From NCBI GenBank assembly GCA_965204915.1, contig OZ242023.1:3968001-4032000 (forward strand): DNA of 64,000 bases. Direction: 5' to 3'. The position numbers and the translations under genes were made by a program. The notes below the pieces were generated by a model. That model saw only the letters and a list, made by a program, of their open reading frames with translations, did no database searches and had not been told where the DNA came from. Positions 1-8,559 of this stretch are shown here, in pieces; the stretch's first letter is position 1, and every line of letters starts with the position of its first letter. The DNA is from HK1 sp965204915 (GTDB lineage: Bacteria > Pseudomonadota > Gammaproteobacteria > HK1).

Positions 1-49
1 GCAGCGCCCCGTTGCCGACCCGGCGCACGATGAGGGCGAGCGCTTTCAT
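1..49 (-). CDS. ABC transporter permease, N-terminal fragment (partial)
   Basis: An ATG on the minus strand at 49 opens a frame running off the left edge, reading MKALALIVRRVGNGA. A short hydrophobic stretch followed by Arg-Arg is how DppB/OppB-type permeases usually begin. It lies 137 bases downstream of the solute-binding protein gene on the same strand, where the permease of a dipeptide/opine ABC operon is normally found. Only 16 codons are visible, so the call rests mainly on position. Confidence 0.4.
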   Translation of the reverse strand, partial: MKALALIVRRVGNGAL

Positions 50-135
50 CGGCGCCGGAAGGCCCTGCCCCCGCACCGGGGGCGAGGCCCCGGGCTCCCG
101 TGCCGTGCCGCCACGATGACCCGGTCGTCTCTACA

Positions 136-156
136 CCGGGCGCGGGCCGCGCCCGG
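136..156. terminator. GC-rich inverted repeat between binding-protein and permease genes
   Basis: CCGGGCGCGG at 136-145 is matched by its exact complement CCGCGCCCGG at 147-156, giving a very stable hairpin in the gap between the solute-binding protein stop (187) and the presumed permease start (49). There is no clear T-tract. Such intercistronic stem-loops often stabilise or attenuate the message so that the binding protein is made in excess; that role is inferred. Confidence 0.35.
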
Positions 157-186
157 CGTGAAGACAGGGGATCCGGCCGCCGCCCG

Positions 187-1776
187 TCAGTTCAGGTACA
201 CCTCGTCGAGCGGGGCGCAGGTGCCCCAGATCGATTTCGGCGGGTTGCCGACGTTGCGGTTGGCCACCGTGTGGTACGGAAGGGTGTAGGTCCAGTACAC
301 GGGCAGATCCTCGGCCACGATCTTCTGGAACCGGGAGTACAGGGCCTTGCGCTTCTCCGGATCCATCTCCTGCCCGGCCTGGTCGAGGAGCGCGTCCACC
401 TCCGGGTTCGCATACCCCTGGGTGTTGGACCAGATGACGCCCTTCTTGACGTTCGTGCTGAGATAGGTGCGGTGCACGCCGATCACCGGGTCGCCCCAGT
501 TGAAGACCACGTCCCAGGTCATGTCGAACTCGTGGTTGGAGACCCGCTTCGCCCACGTGGGGAAGTCGGGCGCCGCGCGTACCGTCACGTCGATGCCGAT
601 CTTCTTCAGCGCCGGCTTCACGTACTCCGCCGGGGCCTTGATGCCGGACCAGCCGTAGTCGAGGGTCAGCCCGAAGCGCATCCCGTCCGCGCCGCGCGGG
701 TAGCCCGCCTCGTCCAGGATCTCGTTGGCCTTGTCGAGGTCGAGGTCGTAGGGCTCGACGCCCGCCTCGTAGAAGGGGCTCCCCGGATGGATGCCGGTGC
801 GGGCCTCCTGGGAGGTCCCGAGGTAGATGGCGTTCAGCAGGAACTCGCGGTCGATGGCGTAGGCGATGGCCTGGCGCACCCGCTTGTCGCTGGTCGGCTC
901 GCTCTGGGTGTTGAACGCGAGCCAGGCGATCGGGCCGATCGCCGCGTAGCCGTCCGGGGTGACGAGGAGGTGTTCCTTCTTCTTCAGGCGGTTCAGGTCG
1001 CGCGCGTTCTGCTCGAACGCGGAGAGGTGGACCTCGCCGTTCTCCAGCGCGATGGTCCGGGCCGACCCGTCCTTGAGGATGCGCATGACGATCTTGTCGA
1101 CGTAGGGGCGGCCCTCGATGAAGAAGTCCTCGTAGCGCTCCAGGATGATGTGCTCGTCACGCTTGAACTCGACGAGCTTGAACGGCCCCGAGCCCACCAC
1201 GTCCTGGGAGTTGCGCGGATGGCTCTTCGGGTCCTGCCCGTCCCCGTAGACGTGCTCGGGGATGATCGGCAGGAGCTGCGAGGACATGGCGAGCAGCAGG
1301 GCGGGGTGGGGCTTGGACAGCCTGATGACGGCGGTGTGGTCGTCCGGCGTCTCGACCCGCTCCACCGGCGCGTACATCGTCTTGAAGGGGTGGTTCTCCT
1401 GCACCGTCCGGATCGAGAAGGCCACGTCCTTCGAGGTGATGGGCATGCCGTCGTGGAAGGTCGCCCCCTCCACGAGCTTCAGGGTCACCGTCAGGCCGTC
1501 GTCCGAGGTATGCCATTCGCGGGCGAGGTAGGGATGGGGGTTCCACTGGTCGTCGTAGCGCAGCGGCGCCGCGAAGAGCTGGGTGCCCGGCTGCCCGGTG
1601 GAGATCCCCGACTGCACCGCCGGGTTCAGGTGCCGGGGGGTGTTCTGGATCGCCCAGATCAGGGTGCCGCCCTGCTTCGGGGTGTCGGCGTTCGCGGCGA
1701 GCGTCGCCGTGGCCAGGGTGGCGGCGGCCAGCGACCGCGCAAGGGTGCGAAACGCCAGGGTGCTTGACAGTTGCAT
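187..1776 (-). CDS. ABC transporter substrate-binding protein, family 5 (peptide/opine/nickel type)
   Basis: A 529-aa periplasmic binding protein (SBP_bac_5 family) that captures a small peptide or related substrate for an ABC importer. Start at 1776 is chosen because GGAG lies 8 bases upstream and it begins a signal peptide (MQLSSTLAFRTLARSL, then an Ala/Thr core to about residue 31). The mature part opens with the family hallmark GGTLIWAIQNTPRHLNP, and YDDQWNPHPYLAREW and AIDREFLLNAIYLG are further typical blocks. Length matches the family. The frame stays open about 90 codons upstream, but that part is not protein-like. The substrate cannot be told from sequence. Confidence 0.9.
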   Translation of the reverse strand: MQLSSTLAFRTLARSLAAATLATATLAANADTPKQGGTLIWAIQNTPRHLNPAVQSGISTGQPGTQLFAAPLRYDDQWNPHPYLAREWHTSDDGLTVTLKLVEGATFHDGMPITSKDVAFSIRTVQENHPFKTMYAPVERVETPDDHTAVIRLSKPHPALLLAMSSQLLPIIPEHVYGDGQDPKSHPRNSQDVVGSGPFKLVEFKRDEHIILERYEDFFIEGRPYVDKIVMRILKDGSARTIALENGEVHLSAFEQNARDLNRLKKKEHLLVTPDGYAAIGPIAWLAFNTQSEPTSDKRVRQAIAYAIDREFLLNAIYLGTSQEARTGIHPGSPFYEAGVEPYDLDLDKANEILDEAGYPRGADGMRFGLTLDYGWSGIKAPAEYVKPALKKIGIDVTVRAAPDFPTWAKRVSNHEFDMTWDVVFNWGDPVIGVHRTYLSTNVKKGVIWSNTQGYANPEVDALLDQAGQEMDPEKRKALYSRFQKIVAEDLPVYWTYTLPYHTVANRNVGNPPKSIWGTCAPLDEVYLN

Positions 1777-2083
1777 GGTGAGTTCTCCTGATGTCGAGCG
1801 GCCGCATCTCGAACGGATGCAGGGGCGCCGGTTCCCCCGGGAACGAGCCGGCGGTGTGGTCGCGAAATCCGTGTGACGCCCGTCTGGGCCTCTATGCGCG
1901 GGCGAGCCTATCACAGAAGGGGGCGGGAACCCTGCAAGGCATGCGTGACGCAGCGGGCGGGCCTGATGGAGCCAGGTGGACGATGCCGCCGGTGGCGGTG
2001 GCGTGGGCCGGGTTCCGGCGAACGATTCCTTCTCGCCTCGCACGGGATCGACGGACGGGAGCCCCGCGATTCGACGGGCAGGA
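1777..2083. other. Intergenic region without a recognisable gene
   Basis: About 300 bases between the binding-protein gene and the methyltransferase gene, both on the minus strand. It should hold the promoter of the transporter operon. No protein-like frame, tRNA or clear terminator is visible. Confidence 0.5.
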
Positions 2084-2671
2084 TCAATACCCCGGCGAGC
2101 CCTTGCACGCGACGAGCCGGGCCAGCGCCATGCGGCTTCCGTCCGGGTCGGCGGTGATGCCTTCTTCGTAGAACAGCACCCGCAGTGCGCGGAACCGCTT
2201 GAGGAGCTCGTTCGGCCGCGCGCGAAACCGGTGGCTCTGCGGCCCGCCGACCTCCACGGGGGTGATGTAGTGGTGGTCGTAGACGACGTGTCCGCCGGGG
2301 CGCAGCGCGTCGATGAGGCGGGGGATCAGGGGCCGATCCAGGAACCGCGCCACCACGATGACGTCGTATGCGCCGTGCGCGATGTCCGGCCGCTCCAGGT
2401 CGGCCTCGATCCAGTTGACCTCGACTCCGGCGGCGGCGGCCCGCTCGCAGGCCCTGGCGAGCGCGACCCCGGAGATGTCCATGGCATCGACCGCGTAGCC
2501 GTGCGCGGCAAGGTGGATCGCGTTGCGGCCCATCCCGCACGCGACGTCCAGGGCCCGCCCGCGCGGGAGGCGATCGAGCCAGGCGGCGAGCAGCGGGCTC
2601 GGGTGCCGCCGGCCGGCGTACTTGCCCGCCTCGTACTTCGCATTCCACCGTTCCCGATCCGCCTCGCTCAT
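2084..2671 (-). CDS. Class I SAM-dependent methyltransferase (TehB-like)
   Basis: A 195-aa cytosolic methyltransferase. SAM-binding motif I is ALDVACGMGRNAIHLAAHG around residues 40-58; the acidic residue ending strand 2 is in VDAMDISG; AYDVIVVARFL (motif IV region) and LRPGGHVVYDHHY complete the Rossmann fold. The N-terminal WNAKYEAGKY is typical of TehB/YrrT-like proteins whose substrates vary (tellurite, small thiols, others), so none is assigned. Start at 2671 (MSEADRERW) is the first codon that makes sense with the family; the frame remains open upstream. It stands divergent from the amidinotransferase gene. Confidence 0.8.
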   Translation of the reverse strand: MSEADRERWNAKYEAGKYAGRRHPSPLLAAWLDRLPRGRALDVACGMGRNAIHLAAHGYAVDAMDISGVALARACERAAAAGVEVNWIEADLERPDIAHGAYDVIVVARFLDRPLIPRLIDALRPGGHVVYDHHYITPVEVGGPQSHRFRARPNELLKRFRALRVLFYEEGITADPDGSRMALARLVACKGSPGY

Positions 2672-2687
2672 TGCGGTTCGCTCATTC

Positions 2688-2735
2688 GTGCCCTGTGTCG
2701 TCCGTGCCCTGTGTCGTCCGTGCCCTGTGTCGTCC
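2688..2735. repeat. Three perfect 16-bp tandem repeats
   Basis: GTGCCCTGTGTCGTCC is repeated exactly three times (2688-2703, 2704-2719, 2720-2735) just upstream of the methyltransferase gene, in the region between two divergent genes. It could be a slippage-prone tract or a cluster of binding sites; nothing in the sequence decides between these. Confidence 0.9.
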
Positions 2736-2918
2736 GTGGCGGGGCCGGTGTGGCGCCGGTGGCCGCGATGCGTATCGTAACGAGCCGGGTCCGCTTCCGC
2801 ACCGGCCAGGGGCCGGGCGGCGCGTTCACATCCCCGTGTTTTCGGGCACACTCGCCCGGGCGCGCTCGCGCCCCACATCGACAAACGGATGCGATTCGAC
2901 GAAGGAGGACCAGCCACA

Positions 2919-4052
2919 ATGGGCAAGACCGTCGTCAGCTCGTGGAACGATTTCGATCCGCTCGAACACGCCATCGTCGGCCGAGCCGACTTCACCTGCA
3001 TTCCGCCGTCGGAGCCCGCCACGGAGGCGAAGATCCCCGAGGACAGCGACATGCGCGGGATGTGGGGGCCGCGCCCGCAGGAGACGGTGGAGGCGGCGAA
3101 CGCCGAGCTCGACCACCTCGTGTCGGTGCTGGAAGGGCGGGGCATCCGCGTCGATCGCCCGACCCCCATCCAGTGGAACCAGGCGGTGGCCACCCCGGAC
3201 TTCATGACCGGATCCTCGTTCGGCTGCATGCCGCCGCGCGACGTGCTGCTCACCGTGGGCAAGGAGATCCTCTCCGCTCCGATGTCGTTCCGCTGCCGCT
3301 ACTGGGAGTACCTCGCCTACCACCCGCTCATGCAGCGCTACTTCGACGAGGATCCGGGGTTCCGCTGGGAGCAGGCCCCGCGCCCCCGGCTCACCCATGC
3401 GTCCTACAAGGCGGGGTACTTCGACGAGATCACCATCGAGGAGCGCCTCGCCCGCACCGCCGCGCTCGACTTCGTCACCACCGAGCACGAGCCGCTGTTC
3501 GACGCGGCCGACGTCCTGCGCATCGGCAAGGATCTCTTCTGCCAGCACGGGCTGACCACGAACCGCCGCGGCATGGAGTGGCTGCAACGCCACTTCCCCG
3601 GCCACCGGGTGCACGCGGTGAACTTTCCCGGCGATCCGTACCCGATCCACATCGACGCGACCTTCGTGCCGCTACGCCCCGGACTCGTCATCAACAATCC
3701 GAAGCGCCGGCTGCCCGACGCCCAGCGCGTGATCTTCGAGGCCAACGGCTGGGAGATCGTGGACGCCGCACCGCCTGCCCACAACCAGCCGCCGCCGCTG
3801 TGCTATTCGAGCGTATGGCTGTCGATGAACGTGCTCGTGCTCGACCCGAAGACGGTGGTGGTCGAGGCCAGCGAGGTGTACCAGCAGGAGCAGATCGACG
3901 ATCTCGGCTTCGAGGTGATCCCGGTGCCGTTCCGCAGCGCATACCCCTTCGGCGGCGGGCTGCACTGCGCCACCGGCGACGTCTTCCGCCGCGGCGATTG
4001 CGAGGACTACTTCCCGAAGCAGGTCCCGGGCACCCGCATCCGGCCGATCTGA
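2919..4052 (+). CDS. Glycine amidinotransferase-like enzyme
   Basis: A 377-aa member of the arginine:glycine amidinotransferase (AGAT/GATM, CyrA, SxtG) branch of the guanidino-group-modifying superfamily. Family knowledge: these enzymes move the amidino group of arginine to an amine through a cysteine adduct. Seen here: the catalytic Cys in GGGLHCATGDV near residue 350, the His-x-Asp pair in YPIHIDATFVPL, and the acidic motif in FDAADVLRIGKD. Start at 2919 has GAAGGAGGA 9 bases upstream; the ATG at 2889 lacks such a site. The acceptor amine is unknown. The convergent neighbours (acyl-phosphate kinase, ornithine-type aminotransferase) suggest a shared arginine/ornithine-related pathway. Confidence 0.88.
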   Translation: MGKTVVSSWNDFDPLEHAIVGRADFTCIPPSEPATEAKIPEDSDMRGMWGPRPQETVEAANAELDHLVSVLEGRGIRVDRPTPIQWNQAVATPDFMTGSSFGCMPPRDVLLTVGKEILSAPMSFRCRYWEYLAYHPLMQRYFDEDPGFRWEQAPRPRLTHASYKAGYFDEITIEERLARTAALDFVTTEHEPLFDAADVLRIGKDLFCQHGLTTNRRGMEWLQRHFPGHRVHAVNFPGDPYPIHIDATFVPLRPGLVINNPKRRLPDAQRVIFEANGWEIVDAAPPAHNQPPPLCYSSVWLSMNVLVLDPKTVVVEASEVYQQEQIDDLGFEVIPVPFRSAYPFGGGLHCATGDVFRRGDCEDYFPKQVPGTRIRPI

Positions 4053-4141
4053 ATCGGCCTTCGCGGCGGCCACCGCAAGCTGGCGTGGGCCGTGGGCCGG
4101 GATCCCCGCGGTCGCCCGCCGACCCTCGGCCAGCGCCGGAC

Positions 4142-5290
4142 TCACCCGCCCAGCACCTCGTGCAGCCGCGCCGCCACCTCCTCGAGGGCCTCGTCCTCGA
4201 TCACCAGCGGCGGCAGGAGACGGATCACCGTCGGCCCGGCCGGGAGCGCGAGCACCCCCCGCGCCATGAGCGCTTCGATGTACGGGCGGGCCTTCTCCTT
4301 CAGCTCGATGCCGATCATCAGGCCGATCCGGCGGAGGTCGCGGACCTTCGGGGACGTGCGGCGCCCGAAGGCGTCCGCGAACCGGGCGCCCTTCGCTTGC
4401 GCCTGCCCGGCCAGCCCGTCGCGCTCCATCACCTCGATGGTCGCGAGCGAGGCGGCGCAGGCCAGCGGGTTGCCGCCGAACGTCGAGCCGTGCATCCCGA
4501 CCTCGGCCGGCACCTTCTCACCCACCAGCACCGCGCCCATGGGCACGCCGCCCGCCATCGCCTTGGCGAGGCAGAGGACGTCGGGCCGCACACCGTGGTG
4601 CTCGCAGGCGAAGAACTTTCCGGTCCGGCAGAAGCCGGTCTGCACCTCGTCGACGACGAGCAGCGCGCCGTGCGCATCGCAGAGCTCGCGCGCCGCGGCG
4701 AAGAACGCGGCATCGCCGAGCCGTACCCCGCCCTCCCCTTGCACGATCTCCACGATCACAGCCGCGGTATGGCCATCGATCGCCGCACGCAGCTTGTCCA
4801 CGTTGTTGAACGGGACGAAGGAGAACCCGTCGAGCAGGGGCTCGAAGGCGTTACGGTACCTGTGGGTGGCGGAGAGGGCGCCCATCGTCCGGCCGTGGAA
4901 CCCGCGCATCGCGCATACGAACTTGCGGCGGCCCGTGGCATGCATCGCGAGCTTGATGGCCGCCTCGTTCGCCTCCGCGCCGGAGCTGCACAGGAAGGCG
5001 CGGGAGACGCCCGGCGGGGTAATCGACGCGAGCTTCTCGAGAAGCCGGGCGCGGACGTCGTTGTAGAAGATTCCGGGACAGGTGACGAGCGTTCCCGCCT
5101 GATCCCCGATCGCGCGCGCCACGTCCGGGTGGGCGTGCCCGACGCTGGCCACTCCCACTCCGGCGACGCAATCGATGTAGGCCCGGCCCGATTCGTCGTA
5201 GAGGGTCGCCCCTTCCCCGCGCACGATGGCGAGATTACGCTTCGGAAAGACCTCGAAGGCGTAGCGCCTTTCGGTGGACAGGATGCTCAC
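4142..5290 (-). CDS. Class III aminotransferase, acetylornithine/LysW-aminoadipate semialdehyde type
   Basis: A 382-aa PLP enzyme of the ArgD/LysJ/GabT group. Seen: cofactor-phosphate region FLCSSGAEANEAAIKLA, aromatic FHGRTMGALSATH, the Asp contacting the pyridine nitrogen in LLVVDEVQTGFCRTG, the Schiff-base Lys in LCLAKAMAGGVPMG, and MHGSTFGGNPLACAA. Start is GTG at 5290, whose GTGA overlaps the stop of the upstream kinase gene, so the two are almost certainly translationally coupled. Family members use glutamate as amino donor for an omega-semialdehyde. A separate reductase (ArgC/LysY), needed to link kinase and aminotransferase, is not in the window. Confidence 0.88.
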   Translation of the reverse strand: MSILSTERRYAFEVFPKRNLAIVRGEGATLYDESGRAYIDCVAGVGVASVGHAHPDVARAIGDQAGTLVTCPGIFYNDVRARLLEKLASITPPGVSRAFLCSSGAEANEAAIKLAMHATGRRKFVCAMRGFHGRTMGALSATHRYRNAFEPLLDGFSFVPFNNVDKLRAAIDGHTAAVIVEIVQGEGGVRLGDAAFFAAARELCDAHGALLVVDEVQTGFCRTGKFFACEHHGVRPDVLCLAKAMAGGVPMGAVLVGEKVPAEVGMHGSTFGGNPLACAASLATIEVMERDGLAGQAQAKGARFADAFGRRTSPKVRDLRRIGLMIGIELKEKARPYIEALMARGVLALPAGPTVIRLLPPLVIEDEALEEVAARLHEVLGG

Positions 5291-6078
5291 CGGATCACCG
5301 TCCCCGCTCCGTCGAGCGCCGCGCGCAACGGATGCTCCACCCGGCCGTCGCCGATGACGACCTCGGCCGCGCCCGCCTCGAAGAGCCTGCGCAAGGCAAG
5401 CATCTTGCGCTTCATGCGTCCCTCCACCTGCGCCTCGCGCCATTCGAGCTCCGCCCGCGACATCGAGGCGACGACGCTCTCCGGATCGCCGGCGTCGTCG
5501 AGGAAGCCCGGGGCCTCGATGAGCTGGACGATGCGATCGGCGCCGAGCGCGGCCTGGAGCACGTTCACGACGTCGTCGTTCTCCGAGTTGATGGCGAACC
5601 CCCTCTCGTCGGCGATGGGGATGGTGAGCACCGGGGTGTATCCGCCGTCGAGGAGGGTGCGCAGCAGGGCCGCGTTCACCGTCCGCGGCTTGCCCGAGAG
5701 GTCGCGCCGGATCAGCGTCTTCCCGCCTTCCCGGACCCGGATCCCCCGGTTGCGCTTCCCCTCCACCATGCGCCCGTCGATACCCGACAGCCCGATCGCA
5801 TCGACCCCGCGGCGCTGGCAGAGCTCGACGAAGCGCTTCGAGCGCAGCCCCGAGTACGCCATCATGATGACGTTGAGCGCGGTCTCGTCGGAGAACACGC
5901 TCGTATAGCCCGATACCGAGGTCAGGGTCCGGCGGGGCGAGCCGAGGCGCGCGGCGAGATCGTCGCGCACCGCGTTGGCGCCGAGCACCACGACACAGGG
6001 GGTATCGAGGGAGGCGAGATCGCCGGCGACCCCGGCGAGGTTCACCGCCTCGCCGCCGCCGACCTTCACGATGTACAT
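5287..6078 (-). CDS. Amino-acid kinase, N-acetylglutamate / LysW-aminoadipate kinase type
   Basis: A 263-aa amino-acid kinase (ArgB/LysZ fold). It opens with MYIVKVGGGEAVN, the phosphate-binding Gly-rich start, followed by VVVLGANAVRDDL, VDAIGLSGIDG and FAINSENDDVVNVLQAALGAD, the nucleotide-binding segment of LysZ-like kinases. The short length and LSGIDGRMVEG loop look more like LysZ (carrier-protein-linked substrates) than classical ArgB, but no LysW carrier gene is present, so the acyl substrate is open. Start at 6078 is the first codon consistent with the family. First gene of a two-gene operon, overlapping the aminotransferase gene by 4 bases. Confidence 0.82.
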   Translation of the reverse strand: MYIVKVGGGEAVNLAGVAGDLASLDTPCVVVLGANAVRDDLAARLGSPRRTLTSVSGYTSVFSDETALNVIMMAYSGLRSKRFVELCQRRGVDAIGLSGIDGRMVEGKRNRGIRVREGGKTLIRRDLSGKPRTVNAALLRTLLDGGYTPVLTIPIADERGFAINSENDDVVNVLQAALGADRIVQLIEAPGFLDDAGDPESVVASMSRAELEWREAQVEGRMKRKMLALRRLFEAGAAEVVIGDGRVEHPLRAALDGAGTVIR

Positions 6079-6503
6079 CGAGTCACGGCTCCGGGTACGG
6101 CGCGGAGGTCGCGGGGACCATATACGCCGGCGCCACGCTTCTCCGCGCCACATCCGCCGGCCCGCACCGGCGGCGGCCGGCAGTGGAGGCGCCTCAGCAC
6201 CGAGCCCGGGCCAAGCAGCACGCCCCCACCTGCCGCCACAGGCGCAGGTCGAGGCTCAGGCCGTGCTCGGACCGATCCGTCCCGCGCTCCCGGCACCCGC
6301 CTTCCACATCCGGCTCGAACGCGCCGCCCGAACCGTTCTTCGCACGCCGGCCAAGCCCGTAATGCCGCTCCGGCGTCGGCGCGCAGGGCGTGGATGGCCG
6401 TGGGGCCGACGTGCATGGTGGTGGGAGAGCTCATGGAGCCCGATCGGGCTCTCCGGCCATCGGAAGGAGTCGTCTCCGTACGATGATCATGAACGAGCCA
6501 TGA
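6079..6503. other. Intergenic region, 425 bases, no gene recognised
   Basis: Lies upstream of the kinase operon and downstream of the TusA-like gene, both on the minus strand. Open frames here have arginine/proline-rich compositions typical of antisense high-GC DNA. No RNA gene seen. Confidence 0.5.
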
Positions 6504-6734
6504 CTAAGCCTTTCTCAGCCGGTAGCAGAACCTCCCGCCGTCCTCCGTCGATTCCAGCAGCTCGTTCCCGGTCTGGCGGGAGAATGCTTCGAAGTCCTTC
6601 ACCGACCCCGGGTCGGTCGCGATGATGCGCAGAATCTCGCCGCTCGCCATCTTCGAGAGTGCCTTCTTCGCCCGGAGAATCGGCAGCGGGCAGTTGAGAC
6701 CGCATGCATCGAGTTCCTGGTCATGGTCCGCCAT
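6504..6734 (-). CDS. TusA-family sulfur carrier protein
   Basis: A 76-aa protein with the complete TusA signature CGLNCPLPILRAKKAL, in which the CPxP cysteine carries a persulfide. Family role: transfer of sulfane sulfur between proteins, in tRNA thiolation or in oxidative sulfur metabolism. The rest (SGEILRIIATDPGSVKDFEAF, FCYRLRKA) follows the IF3-C-like fold. Start at 6734 has GAGGA 7 bases upstream. The next genes upstream on the same strand include a rhodanese, which fits a sulfur-relay setting. Confidence 0.93.
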   Translation of the reverse strand: MADHDQELDACGLNCPLPILRAKKALSKMASGEILRIIATDPGSVKDFEAFSRQTGNELLESTEDGGRFCYRLRKA

Positions 6735-6970
6735 CGAGAGATCCTCGTCGTGATCAGCAGGACGGAAGGAATTTCTATACGAAAACGCCGATTTCCACAA
6801 TGTTCGATGCGTCCGATGCGGATGTCCGCCACGCCGGGCGACGGCCTCTTCCGCGCGGATTCGGAGACCATGCCAGCCAGGGACGACGGCGTTGCGGACG
6901 ACGGCGCGGCAAGGATCCCACCGCAACGCAATCCGGCCGCCTCCGCGTTTCCGGGGGCCGGGACGTCGGC

Positions 6971-7192
6971 TCAGGCGTCTTCGCCGAGGGGCCGCGGCTC
7001 GCGGCGTTCGGTCAGAAGCCGCTCGGCTTGCGCTTCGCCGGCAGCGAAGATCATTCGCACCGTGGCAGGATCGTCGCGGTCGAGGACGCGTCGCATCTCC
7101 CTCACCGCAACGCGAGCCTCCCGGTAGCTCGGGAAGACACCCGCTTTCTCGGGCGCCCGGGGCCGTCGCAGCGTGTAGACGAAGTAAGGCAT
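6971..7192 (-). CDS. Small conserved-looking hypothetical protein
   Basis: A 73-aa frame starting MPYFVYTLRRPRAPEKAGVF and ending REPRPLGEDA. Its composition is protein-like (aromatic N-terminus, balanced charge, RMIFAAGEAQAERLL helix), unlike the antisense frames around it, and it sits between the TusA-like and rhodanese genes on the same strand. No domain is recognised. Short proteins of this appearance occur near sulfur-transfer genes, but that is recollection, not proof. No good ribosome-binding site precedes the ATG. Confidence 0.6.
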   Translation of the reverse strand: MPYFVYTLRRPRAPEKAGVFPSYREARVAVREMRRVLDRDDPATVRMIFAAGEAQAERLLTERREPRPLGEDA

Positions 7193-7310
7193 CCGGACCG
7201 CTCCCCGCTTGGGCGGGCCGCCGGGCGGGGACGTGTACAGGGCGTTCGTCAGGGCGCCAAGCGCCGATGGGCGGCGGGACCGCCGCCCATCGCAGCATCG
7301 GCCGGCGCCG

Positions 7311-7964
7311 TCAGCCTCCCGGAACGGTGGTGAGTCCCAGGATCTCCCAGTCCTGCATGCCCCCGCGGTACCACTTGATCTTGTGGGCGGGGTAGCCGAA
7401 CTTCAGGAGGTTGGCGATGTTGTTCGGAGACTGCCCGCACCACATTCCATTGCAGAACATGACCGCGGTCCTGCTTCCCGAGAAGTCCATCAGCTCTTCG
7501 TTCGACTGGACGTTGAACACGCCTTCCATGATCTCGGCAATCGAGATCGGGTCGGCGCCCTTGGCCGGGTTGAGCTTCGTCCACGGAACGTTCATCGCGC
7601 TGGGTATCGTTCCCCTCTCCACCCAATCCGGGGTACGCGAGTCGACCAGCACGATGGTCTCGTCGCCGTCGCTCATGCGCTTCGCGTACTCGATGACCTC
7701 CGCCTCCCCGATGGTCTCGACTCCCGGGGCCAGCCTCGAAGGCTGAATGCAGAACGGGGGGCATTCGCGCGAGGTCTTCGCGAATGCGGGGTTCACGGTG
7801 TTCTTCGTGTCCTGGTTGCGCATGATGGTGATCTTCTGACCGCCGTGCATGACGTCCACGGACCCCAGACCCGCCGTGATCTGTACCGCCACGTCGTCCG
7901 CGGCCACGGGAGCCGCAAGAGTCGCCGCGATTGCTGCTGCGAACAGTGCCTTTGTCGTGCGCAT
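7311..7964 (-). CDS. Periplasmic rhodanese-domain protein
   Basis: A 217-aa exported protein with a signal peptide (MRTTKALFAAAIAATLAAPVAA-DD) and a C-terminal rhodanese domain. Conserved points are VLVDSRTPDWVERGTIPSA and NVPWTKL, and the active-site loop MFCNGMWCGQSPNNI with the catalytic Cys. The unusually long loop with a second Cys (C-N-G-M-W-C) differs from the standard CxxGxR loop. Start at 7964 is preferred over the ATG at 7970 because AGGAG then sits at correct spacing. Probable role: moving sulfane sulfur in the periplasm. The middle region (ECPPFCIQPSRLAPG) adds another cysteine pair. Confidence 0.85.
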   Translation of the reverse strand: MRTTKALFAAAIAATLAAPVAADDVAVQITAGLGSVDVMHGGQKITIMRNQDTKNTVNPAFAKTSRECPPFCIQPSRLAPGVETIGEAEVIEYAKRMSDGDETIVLVDSRTPDWVERGTIPSAMNVPWTKLNPAKGADPISIAEIMEGVFNVQSNEELMDFSGSRTAVMFCNGMWCGQSPNNIANLLKFGYPAHKIKWYRGGMQDWEILGLTTVPGG

Positions 7965-8037
7965 CGTCATCTCCTCTCTTCAGTGTGTCGAACGCTCGTG
8001 ACCCGTTTCAGGATCACCCTGGACCGGACCACCTCGC

Positions 8038-8253
8038 TCACTCACAGTCCGGCTCCTCGTCCTCCTCGAGCTCGTCCTTCTCAAGCCGGAGCTCGTCCTT
8101 CTCGAGCCGCTCTCCTTCTTCAGGCTGGTCGGTGGCCTGCTGATGGGATACGTCCGCATCGGCGCCGGGCGCCGGACAGCCGGTACCGGCACCAGCCGTG
8201 GATGTGAACGCCAGGAGCATCAGGGCGACGAACCACCGTCGAATGGAAGTCAT
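8038..8253 (-). CDS. Small exported acidic protein with EKDEL-type repeat
   Basis: A 71-aa protein with a clear signal sequence (MTSIRRWFVALMLLAFTSTAGAG) followed by a very acidic tail containing two near-identical units, RLEKDEL and RLEKDELEEDEE, and three Cys residues. Strong ribosome-binding site GAGGAGG 7 bases before the ATG at 8253. No family recognised. The acidic tail could bind metal ions. Same strand and direction as the rhodanese gene, 73 bases upstream of it. Confidence 0.65.
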   Translation of the reverse strand: MTSIRRWFVALMLLAFTSTAGAGTGCPAPGADADVSHQQATDQPEEGERLEKDELRLEKDELEEDEEPDCE

Positions 8254-8559
8254 CGACTGCCTCCTCGCTCGATCCGGACACCGGCCACGCAGGACCCCGG
8301 GCCTACCGGACGGGACCCGCACATCGTCCCGCGCAGGTGCAAGCCTGCCATGCAGTCTCGAATCCGGCAATCGGACCTCCGTTTCCGACACCTGTTCGGG
8401 ACACCGGTTTCAGTGAGGCCGCACCAGTGTACGCCAGATCGGGCGCCATGACGGCATCCATCTCCATCCATCGACCATGCCCGCCAAGCGCGGGGATATC
8501 CGAAGATCCGCTGCGGTCGGGCGCTTCGTCGCCGGAGTCGGCGCGATGCTCCGAGGTGA

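Noticed and set aside
1976..5908. Very long plus-strand open frame opposite the methyltransferase, aminotransferase and kinase genes
   Set aside because: Composition is that of antisense high-G+C DNA (Arg/Gly/Ala/Pro-rich, no domain); the true genes with conserved motifs lie in other frames.
6066..6434. Possible minus-strand gene upstream of the kinase
   Set aside because: No ribosome-binding site, Arg/Ala/Pro-rich composition and overlap with the kinase start region.
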